Shown one piece after another: positions 40,209-46,251 of a stretch of 46,251 bases of DNA. The translations under genes and the position numbers were made by a program. The notes under the pieces were generated by a model. That model had not been told where the DNA came from. It saw nothing but the letters and a program-made list of their open reading frames with translations, and ran no database searches. This DNA is from Bacteroidales bacterium (GTDB lineage: Bacteria; Bacteroidota; Bacteroidia; Bacteroidales; UBA932), in assembly GCA_017469845.1 (NCBI GenBank), contig JAFUFP010000045.1, positions 154,567 through 200,817 on the forward strand. The letters are read 5' to 3'. The first letter of the stretch is position 1. Each line of letters begins with the position of its first letter.

Positions 40209-42287
40209 ATGAGAGTACAACGATTACCACTCCTCTTATTAATATTAATGGCGTGCATTTCGTGCGCGAAACCCGCCTCCATCATATGGGAAGAGGGCGC
40301 CACCGATTCCACAACCGGAAAAACCGTACACACCATGCGCATCCTCAATCCCCCCTCCGGAACGGACTGGACGATCTGGTTCGGGCAGTTCCGTACACCC
40401 GTGACGATGGAGGAAGGGGCACCGGCTACCATCCAGCACATAAGCGGGACCCTCTACAGGGTGATCCCTTCGGCGGAAAGTCAGGGAGACGAAATGACCC
40501 TCCGCTATGAAGCCCGCGCTCTCGTCAACAGGTGCAGGGCACCGGAAGGGTTCTACCTCCAGAAGGGAGGCGGCAAGAGCGTTCCCCTCACCGTGGAATA
40601 CACCTTCCTTCCGGTGGAGGACATCCACTCTTTCTCCTACAGCAAGGTCGCCACATCAGCCTTCGACATCATCCCCCGTCCCAAGGAGATAGTCTACAAC
40701 GAGGGTGAAACCGACCCGACGAAAGATGCCGAGGACGTCTCCTTCGTCGAGGGACAGGTCCCGGGATGGTACCGGATAACCCTTGACGGCAAGATAAAGG
40801 TCGAGGCCGCGGACGCGGAGGGGCTCATCTACGCAAGGACGACCCTCGGCAACATCCGCCTCAACAGCCGCGGCAACAAGGTGAGCAACGCCGTGATAAC
40901 CGACTATCCGGACATGCAGTATAGGGGTATGATGCTGGACGTGAGCCGCAACTTCACCAAGACTGAAGATCTTCTCACCCTCATCGACATGCTCTCGCAT
41001 TACAAGGTGAACTACCTTCATCTTCACCTTGGTGACGACGAGGGATGGAGACTGGAGATAAAGTCACTGCCCGAACTCACTTCCTACGGAGCCTTCAGGG
41101 GAATCCCCACCCTCAACGCTGACGGGACCATCTCGGAGCCCGACGCCCTTCAGCCCACGTACTGCGGATCCCTCGACAGGAACGATTCCGCTTCCCCCGG
41201 AAACGGTTTCTACTCCCACAAGGACTTCATCCGGATACTCCGCTACGCAGCTGACCGCGGCATACATGTCATCCCCGAATTCGACACCCCGGGACACTCC
41301 AGGGCGGCGATAAAGGCGATGGAGAAGATGGCCCAAAGAACCGGAAAGGACACTTACCTCCTCTCCGAAAAGGAGGACAAGTCGGAGTACGTTTCGGTAC
41401 AGGACTACACGGACAACGCCATCAACGTGGCCCTTCCTTCGACATACGCCTTCATAAGTGAAGTCTTCGACGGCATAATAGACCTCTACAAGGAAGCCGG
41501 CGTACCTCTCGACGCGATCCACATCGGAGGTGACGAAGTCCCCGACGGGGCATGGACCGAATCCCCCGCCTGCAAGGCCCTCATGGAAAAGGAAGGCATA
41601 AGTGACATTTCTGCACTGAAGGACTACTACATACGGAACGTAGTCGCAATAGCCCAGGAGAAGGGCGTTAAGCTGGCCGGATGGCAGGAAGTGGCACAGC
41701 ACCTTTCCCCCGAGACATTCGAGGCCCTGAAGAAGAACCTCTTCTTCACGAACCTCTGGTCTGTATCCGGATCCAAGGAGGAGCTCCCCTACCAGTACGC
41801 CAACCAGGGAGTGGGCGTAGTCCTTTCCAACGCCACCAACTGCTACTTCGACATGGCGTACAATGATTCGAAGAAGGAAAGGGGACATTCCTGGGCGGCT
41901 TTCACCGACGAAAGGAGAAGTTTCTCCCTCCTCCCCTACGACCTGTACAAGTCCGTACGTTGGGATGACCATAGGGTCATAAGGGACATCTCCAAGGCCA
42001 GCGACGGAAAGACAACCCTTCTCCCCGAGGGCGAGAAATACCTTCTCGGAGTCCAGGGACAGCTCTGGGCGGAGACACTCCGTTCCTTCGACCACGTCAC
42101 GTACTATCTCTTCCCCAAGGCGCTCGGCCTTTTCGAAAGGGGCTGGAACGCCCATCCCGAGTGGGAAGGGACCACCGTGGCGGACGATCCTCTTTTCATG
42201 AAGGACTTCAACAGGTTCTTCTCAACAGTGACGGCGAACGAATACGCCTACTACGAGTCTTTGGGAATATCTTATCACGTCAATTAG
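40209..42287 (+). CDS. GH20 beta-N-acetylhexosaminidase lipoprotein
   Basis: 692 residues from ATG 40209 (lipobox LMACISC). An N-terminal beta domain (about 25-150) is followed by the GH20b domain (FDIIPRPKEIVYNEG, about 165-245) and a GH20 TIM barrel (YRGMMLDVSRNF, VNYLHLHLGDDEGWRLEI, IPEFDTPGHSRAAIKAM). The catalytic pair is in HIGGDEVPDGAW: Asp442 stabilises the N-acetyl group and Glu443 is the proton donor. GQLWAETLRSFDHVTYYLFPK carries the C-terminal active-site Trp/Glu. GH20 enzymes remove terminal beta-linked GlcNAc or GalNAc by substrate-assisted catalysis, here in the periplasm or at the surface. The XylR-like gene starts 2 bases after its stop codon. Confidence 0.95.
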   Translation: MRVQRLPLLLLILMACISCAKPASIIWEEGATDSTTGKTVHTMRILNPPSGTDWTIWFGQFRTPVTMEEGAPATIQHISGTLYRVIPSAESQGDEMTLRYEARALVNRCRAPEGFYLQKGGGKSVPLTVEYTFLPVEDIHSFSYSKVATSAFDIIPRPKEIVYNEGETDPTKDAEDVSFVEGQVPGWYRITLDGKIKVEAADAEGLIYARTTLGNIRLNSRGNKVSNAVITDYPDMQYRGMMLDVSRNFTKTEDLLTLIDMLSHYKVNYLHLHLGDDEGWRLEIKSLPELTSYGAFRGIPTLNADGTISEPDALQPTYCGSLDRNDSASPGNGFYSHKDFIRILRYAADRGIHVIPEFDTPGHSRAAIKAMEKMAQRTGKDTYLLSEKEDKSEYVSVQDYTDNAINVALPSTYAFISEVFDGIIDLYKEAGVPLDAIHIGGDEVPDGAWTESPACKALMEKEGISDISALKDYYIRNVVAIAQEKGVKLAGWQEVAQHLSPETFEALKKNLFFTNLWSVSGSKEELPYQYANQGVGVVLSNATNCYFDMAYNDSKKERGHSWAAFTDERRSFSLLPYDLYKSVRWDDHRVIRDISKASDGKTTLLPEGEKYLLGVQGQLWAETLRSFDHVTYYLFPKALGLFERGWNAHPEWEGTTVADDPLFMKDFNRFFSTVTANEYAYYESLGISYHVN

Positions 42288-42288
42288 T

Positions 42289-43455
42289 ATGCTGCGGCTA
42301 CTCATCATTTCGGATTTCACGGAAGCTTTCCCGGTGAAGCTTCTCAGGGGGATCGTCAACTATTCCGCCCGAAAGGAACAGTGGACCATCTGCAGGATGC
42401 CCCCTTCATACAAGAAGATGCTCGGCATACCGGGCGTCGTCAAGTGGGCGAAGGACTGGGGCGCCGACGCCGTCATCGGCCAGTTCGAGCAGACCGACGA
42501 AGTCGAGCTGTTCGCCAAGAACGGGATCGTCGCGATGGCGCAGGACTTCAAACAGAGATTCTCCACCATCCCGAACATCACCGCCGACTATATCGGAACC
42601 GGAAGGATGGCGGCCAGGTTCTACATCGAAAGGGGGTTCAAGGATTTCGCGTTCTTCGGGTTCAACCAAGTCTGCTGGTCAGACGAGAGGGCCGAAGGGT
42701 TCCGCAGGGAAATCGAAGCGGCCGGCTACGTGAACCGCCTGTACACCTACAACATGCAGGACATAGACCACCTGTGGTACTACGAGAGGGACTCACTCAC
42801 AGCATGGCTCCGTTCCCTTCCCAAACCTATCGGCATCATGGCCTGCGACGACAACCAGGGGAACATCCTGGTCGAAGCCTGCCACACCGCTGGAATAAGC
42901 ATCCCTTCCGAAGTGTCGGTGATGGGCGTGGACAACGATGAACTGCTCTGCACCCTCGGCAGTACTCCCCTTTCCAGCATACAGGTCGACATCGAAGACG
43001 GCGGATTCCGTACGGCCCAGATGATAGAGCACAGGGTAATGAACCCCGACGCCCCGATAGAGGACGTGGTTCTGCGCCCCGTGAAGATCATCAGCAGAAT
43101 TTCGACGGCGGCATTCGCCACCGACGATGTCCAGATCCAGAAGGCCGTGCAGTTCATCCACCTCAATTGCCAGAAGAAGATATCGGTGAAGGACGTCATG
43201 GACCAGGTGGCCCTTTCAAGACGCCTTCTGGAAAGGCGGTTCAAGGATGTCACCGGCCAGACCATCTACCAGTACATCTCCGACATGAAGCTCAAACGCT
43301 TCGCCGAATTGCTCCTGGACACTGACGACCAGGTCACGAATATCGCCATATCGATGGGCGAAAGTGACACAAAGAGCATATCGAGACGGTTCAAACAGAT
43401 TTACGGATGCTCTCCGAACGAATACAGGGAAAAACACCAAAAGAAATCGGCATGA
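42289..43455 (+). CDS. XylR-like transcription regulator: PBP1/LacI-type sensor fused to AraC-type HTH
   Basis: 388 residues, cytoplasmic. Residues about 1-275 form a periplasmic-binding-protein-like sensor (LLIISDFTEAFPVKLLRGIVNYS, FAFFGFNQVCWSDERAEGF, IMACDDNQGNILVEACHTAG, VSVMGVDNDELLCTLGSTPLSSI). Residues about 285-388 are an AraC-family double HTH (KKISVKDVMDQVALSRRLLERRFKDVTG, ending SRRFKQIYGCSPNEYRE). The same layout occurs in E. coli XylR, where sugar binding aligns two direct half-sites. Direct repeats of that style occur upstream of GH20 and a related site upstream of the ROK gene, so these are plausible targets. The sensor ligand may be glucosamine, N-acetylglucosamine or a phosphate derivative. 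It starts 2 bases after GH20 and overlaps the next gene by 4 bases. Confidence 0.93.
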   Translation: MLRLLIISDFTEAFPVKLLRGIVNYSARKEQWTICRMPPSYKKMLGIPGVVKWAKDWGADAVIGQFEQTDEVELFAKNGIVAMAQDFKQRFSTIPNITADYIGTGRMAARFYIERGFKDFAFFGFNQVCWSDERAEGFRREIEAAGYVNRLYTYNMQDIDHLWYYERDSLTAWLRSLPKPIGIMACDDNQGNILVEACHTAGISIPSEVSVMGVDNDELLCTLGSTPLSSIQVDIEDGGFRTAQMIEHRVMNPDAPIEDVVLRPVKIISRISTAAFATDDVQIQKAVQFIHLNCQKKISVKDVMDQVALSRRLLERRFKDVTGQTIYQYISDMKLKRFAELLLDTDDQVTNIAISMGESDTKSISRRFKQIYGCSPNEYREKHQKKSA

Positions 43456-45386
43456 AAAGCACAAGACTCTTCTTTCTCCTCTCAGCGGTGATTCTCCTCC
43501 TGAGCGGGATCTCATCCCCCGCCCAGAACTCCTCTTGGCGTGAAGACCTCGATACCCATCCCGAATACCTCGGAGGTACAGATATGCTGTGTCCTTGGGA
43601 AAACACCACCCTTTCCAAGGCCCCGAGAGGTTACAAGCCATTCTACATCAGTCATTACGGCCGTCACGGAGCCCGTTACGCCTGGCAGAGCGACATGTAC
43701 AGTTCACTCAATGAAGTATTTTTCCGTGCCGATACCCTCGGACTTCTCACCCCTACCGGGAAACAGTTCAAGGAGAAGTTCGACATCATATATCCCCAGG
43801 TCAAGGACCGCACCGGTGACCTGTCCAGAAAAGGATGGGAACAGCAGCAGAATCTCGCCTCGCTGATGTACACCCGGTTCAAAAGGGTGTTCCGCAAAGG
43901 AGCCCACGTCATGGCGAGGGTGTCGACCTCGACAAGATGCATAATGACGATGTCGGCATTCTGCCTCGGGCTGAAGGCGAAAGACCCCAAACTGGACATT
44001 TTCGAGAACTTCGGATACAGTTTCCTGCAAGCCATCCTTCCTCTCGATTCCCATAATCCATACAAGGCCTCCTACATTCCTACTACCCCGGTGAAGTTCG
44101 AGGAAAAGTGGGCCGGATACATCGAGAGGACGATAGACTACGAAGCGATACTTTCGCGCATCTTCACCGACCCCGGGACCGTTCTCGGAGAAAGGAAGCA
44201 CTGGGACTTCGTATCGTACCTTTATTTCTTCGGGGCCGGCATGAACAGCCTTGACACCGATCTTGACTTCAATTTCATTTTCACTCCCGATGAAAGGATA
44301 GCCCTTTGGAAGATAGACAACTTCCAGTTCTATGCTGAAGCATATCCCACCCACCTGGGGTACCAGCCCATCGTGAACGACATCATCGAAAAAGCCGACG
44401 AGAGGATAGCTTCCGGACAAAGGGGCGCGGATCTGAGATTCGGTCACGACTACACCTTCCTCCCGCTTCTGATGTGCCTGGGAGTGAACGGATACGGACA
44501 CGCCGTCGATAATCCCGACGATATCCCCGTGTGGTCACGTCTGCAGGATGTCCCGATGGGAGCGAACCTGAACTTCGTGTTCTACAAGAAAAGGAAGAAA
44601 GGATCCCCGGTCCTTTTCAAGGTACTCCTCAACGGCAGTGAAGCCACCCTTCCGATGGAGACCGACTGCTGGCCCTACTATGACTGGGAAGCCTTCAAGA
44701 AATCCGCCTACCTCCCCGTGATGCTCGGCACGACTTCCGTCAGCACAACCGTTCCCGAGGTATCCGGACTTTGTCAATCACCGGACGGAGAAGGGTTCCT
44801 GGCGGCGTCAGACGAAGACGGTGTGTACAAGGTATCCGTGAGCGGAGAAACCACCCCGTTCTACACCTCTTATCCACTCGACTGCGAAGGTGTGACACTG
44901 GATCCCGCCACAGGGGACGTTTACTATGTGCTTGAAGGAGACCAGAAGGTGATGAGGCTCAAAAGCGGGAACTACTCCTCCCCTGAACTCATATGCACGG
45001 TTTCGGAATACGGTCTCAATACGAACAGTGGGCTTGAAGGTATCACCTGGTACAAAGACGACTCCTTCTTCATCGGCAACCAGAATAAGCCCAACATGCT
45101 CATGCTGTATTCCCTCAAAGAAGGGTTCGTGATGAAAAAGGAGCTAACCGGGACAAAGGAGATAGCCGGTCTATGCTATGACCCGCTGAGGGATGCGCTC
45201 TGGATAGCGGACAGTGACAAGAGGAACATCAATCTCTGCACTCTCCAAGGTGACGTCCTCGCCACTTATCCCGTACCCTTCATCGACAACGGCGAAGCCA
45301 TATACGTCGACCATGGCCGGAATTGCATATGGGTCGGTGACGACACTACCTCGAATCTGTACAGAATAGAGTTCCAGGGACTTTGA
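43452..45386 (+). CDS. Histidine acid phosphatase fused to a C-terminal beta-propeller-like (SdiA-regulated/YjiK-type) domain
   Basis: 644 residues from ATG 43452, overlapping the regulator's stop codon (ATGA). A signal peptide (STRLFFLLSAVILLLSGISSPAQ) is followed by a histidine phosphatase domain (about 30-420) with SHYGRHGARY (Arg71, His72), the C-terminal pair in LRFGHDYTFLPLLM (His332, Asp333), and the shared ending ANLNFVFYKKRK ... PYYDWEAFKK. From about 435 the protein continues with PEVSGLCQSPDGEGFLAASD, CEGVTLDPATGDVYYVLEGD, LEGITWYKDDSFFIGNQN and CIWVGDDTTSNLYRIEF, repeats of a beta-propeller like PF06977. The paralogues at 9443 and 10722 lack this domain. It probably removes phosphate from a glycan or inositol phosphate outside the cell. 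The propeller could bind or cleave a second ester, or act as a scaffold. Confidence 0.88.
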   Translation: MKSTRLFFLLSAVILLLSGISSPAQNSSWREDLDTHPEYLGGTDMLCPWENTTLSKAPRGYKPFYISHYGRHGARYAWQSDMYSSLNEVFFRADTLGLLTPTGKQFKEKFDIIYPQVKDRTGDLSRKGWEQQQNLASLMYTRFKRVFRKGAHVMARVSTSTRCIMTMSAFCLGLKAKDPKLDIFENFGYSFLQAILPLDSHNPYKASYIPTTPVKFEEKWAGYIERTIDYEAILSRIFTDPGTVLGERKHWDFVSYLYFFGAGMNSLDTDLDFNFIFTPDERIALWKIDNFQFYAEAYPTHLGYQPIVNDIIEKADERIASGQRGADLRFGHDYTFLPLLMCLGVNGYGHAVDNPDDIPVWSRLQDVPMGANLNFVFYKKRKKGSPVLFKVLLNGSEATLPMETDCWPYYDWEAFKKSAYLPVMLGTTSVSTTVPEVSGLCQSPDGEGFLAASDEDGVYKVSVSGETTPFYTSYPLDCEGVTLDPATGDVYYVLEGDQKVMRLKSGNYSSPELICTVSEYGLNTNSGLEGITWYKDDSFFIGNQNKPNMLMLYSLKEGFVMKKELTGTKEIAGLCYDPLRDALWIADSDKRNINLCTLQGDVLATYPVPFIDNGEAIYVDHGRNCIWVGDDTTSNLYRIEFQGL

Positions 45387-45436
45387 TTGCCGGCCGGGCA
45401 TGTCCGAGGCATGACCTCACATACCCCAAGATAGAA

Positions 45437-45470
45437 TTCCCGGTAAAGGCAACATTGTCTTTACCGGGAA
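45437..45470 (+). terminator. Hairpin after the GH20-XylR-phosphatase operon
   Basis: TTCCCGGTAAAG (45437-45448) and CTTTACCGGGAA (45459-45470) form a perfect 12-bp stem. Neither strand has a long T run, so termination is likely but not certain; it lies between convergent genes. Confidence 0.6.
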
Positions 45471-45514
45471 AACCATTCATTAAAGGGTGCTTCAACTCCC
45501 TGTCAAATCTGGGG

Positions 45515-45850
45515 TCATCGCTCATCCGGGGTGGAGTCGCATATCTTCCGGATCTTTTCGACAAGAGCTTTCGGGATAGTGACATACTCCGTAGGTTCGT
45601 TAGAAGCTAAGGTGCGTAATTCCGCCAAAACACTATGGATGTCAGCAATCTGAGCATCTAGACTCGCAAGAGTGCCATACTTTCTATCCAACTCCTTCTG
45701 CAAAACCTCACGTTCCTTCTGCCATTCCTCACGTTCTTCACGGTGACGTCTGTCCCTTTCCGCAATAATAAGTTCCATGTCATGTTCTGTGTACATGTCA
45801 GCAAAACAATCAAGAGAATGTTGAAGCTCACTTTTGTCCAGTCGCTTCAA
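45515..45850 (-). CDS. Coiled-coil hypothetical protein, paralogue of its upstream neighbour
   Basis: 111 residues with a TTG start at 45850; no ATG lies between the preceding in-frame stop and that point, and the start overlaps nothing but lies 11 bases after the neighbour's stop. LKRLDKSELQH, then MELIIAERDRRHREEREEWQ, opens a long charged coiled-coil (to about 80), followed by EYVTIPKALVEKIRKI. The upstream neighbour shares the first block (LKRLDKSELQH, LILKERDRRHSEERE) and the ending (VTIPREMIEKILK) but has a different middle. This is a duplicated pair of cytoplasmic coiled-coil proteins of unknown function. The lack of an ATG may mean decay. Confidence 0.65.
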   Translation of the reverse strand: MKRLDKSELQHSLDCFADMYTEHDMELIIAERDRRHREEREEWQKEREVLQKELDRKYGTLASLDAQIADIHSVLAELRTLASNEPTEYVTIPKALVEKIRKICDSTPDER

Positions 45851-45860
45851 GGTTGTGTAT

Positions 45861-46251
45861 TCACTCGTCTTCGAGATGTGATTCTCCCATCTTCAGAATC
45901 TTTTCGATCATCTCTCTCGGGATTGTCACCTCTTTTGAGGATCCGCTGGAATGCGAGGAGAGCAAGTCCATAAGACTGTTTCTCATGTTGGAGTTCTCCT
46001 GCTCAAGATTCTCTTTCTCCTGCACAAGGCTCTCGTTCTCCTGGACAAGGCTCTCGTTCTCCTGGACAAGGCTCTCGTTCTCCTGGACAAGGCTCTCGTG
46101 TTTCCGCACAAGGTCCTCGTGCTCCTTGAGCCAATCCTCGCGTTCCTCGCTGTGTCGGCGGTCCCTCTCCTTGAGGATAAGGTCTATGTCTTCCGCTGTG
46201 ATCATATCCACAAAATAATGTTGAAGTTCACTTTTGTCCAGTCTCTTCAGG
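45861..46251 (-). CDS. Coiled-coil hypothetical protein with ESLVQEN heptads (N-terminus off window)
   Basis: The frame is open through the right edge: before the GTG at 46211 it continues as LKRLDKSELQHYFV, matching the paralogue, so the true start is beyond 46251. The shared block LILKERDRRHSEERE is followed by a coiled-coil with the heptad ESLVQEN repeated about four times, then ENLEQENSNMRNSLMDLL and the paralogous end KEVTIPREMIEKILKMGES. No enzymatic motif, signal peptide or membrane helix is seen. Expansion of the 21-bp unit by slippage would lengthen the coil by exact heptads without changing frame. Confidence 0.7.
   Translation of the reverse strand, partial: LKRLDKSELQHYFVDMITAEDIDLILKERDRRHSEEREDWLKEHEDLVRKHESLVQENESLVQENESLVQENESLVQEKENLEQENSNMRNSLMDLLSSHSSGSSKEVTIPREMIEKILKMGESHLEDE
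46022..46099 (-). repeat. 21-bp tandem repeats encoding ESLVQEN heptads
   Basis: The plus-strand unit CTCCTGGACAAGGCTCTCGTT recurs nearly unchanged about three to four times. Each unit encodes one coiled-coil heptad, so copy-number change keeps both frame and heptad phase. Confidence 0.8.

Noticed and set aside
41064..42155. 363-codon minus-strand ORF over GH20
   Set aside because: Shadow of the GH20 catalytic domain.
46022..46099. CRISPR-like short repeats
   Set aside because: The repeats are contiguous 21-bp coding units without spacers and encode coiled-coil heptads.

Overview
The window looks like a chromosomal segment of a Bacteroidales bacterium, probably gut- or rumen-associated. The grounds are a SusC/SusD pair, BACON-domain and fimbrillin-like lipoproteins, FISUMP-type domains, a XylR-like regulator with a C-terminal AraC helix-turn-helix, and several starts preceded by the Bacteroidales promoter form (TTTG, about 19 nt, TAnnTTTG). 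Coding DNA is moderately GC-rich. The AT-rich parts are intergenic or, at about 1.8-2.9 kb, look acquired. No rRNA, tRNA or CRISPR array was seen.

Layout. 1-1640 (minus) is a membrane SpoIIE/PP2C phosphatase cut by the left edge. 1800-2930 is a small AT-rich island with a decayed IS1595-type transposase and a DUF4160-like gene. 3043-5079 holds a DAACS-family symporter with altered substrate residues and a TM1586-type nitroreductase with a one-base frameshift. 5137-9354 is a divergent pair: a secreted TIM-barrel-like protein of unknown family and a GH9 glycosidase. 9443-12020 (minus) is a tandem pair of secreted histidine acid phosphatases; the distal one is frameshifted by an extra GGAA unit. 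12169-12429 is a FISUMP-like 3' remnant.

12618-18628 (plus) joins a miniature membrane-anchored HTH protein, a BACON/SusE-F-like/LRR/M64 lipoprotein, an unknown membrane protein, and a full-length TPR-TM-HTH regulator whose C-terminus nearly duplicates the miniature one. After an AT-rich spacer with helically phased direct repeats comes an apparent operon (19079-28966): a 55-residue peptide, a fimbrillin-like lipoprotein ending in a Cys-based phosphatase domain, a related 44-residue peptide, and two further modular surface lipoproteins. A FISUMP-type protein follows at 29228-30124.

30335-45386 is a polysaccharide-utilisation-type locus: susD, susC and a ROK kinase on the minus strand; alkaline phosphatase and a GH2 of the exo-beta-glucosaminidase type on the minus strand; and, divergently, GH20, a XylR-like regulator, and a histidine phosphatase fused to a beta-propeller-like domain. 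A 14-bp motif (AATTTGCGTA(A/T)TTG) occurs twice, 21 bp apart, between the divergent GH2 and GH20 genes. A related site lies upstream of the ROK-susC-susD unit, which suggests one regulon. The glycosidases and kinase point to glucosamine/N-acetylglucosamine glycans. The co-transcribed phosphatases suggest the substrate may be phosphorylated. The right edge (45515-46251, minus) carries two paralogous coiled-coil proteins.

A theme of the window is extracytoplasmic phosphate-ester hydrolysis: three histidine acid phosphatases, one alkaline phosphatase and one surface Cys-phosphatase lie within about 36 kb, two of them inside glycan operons.
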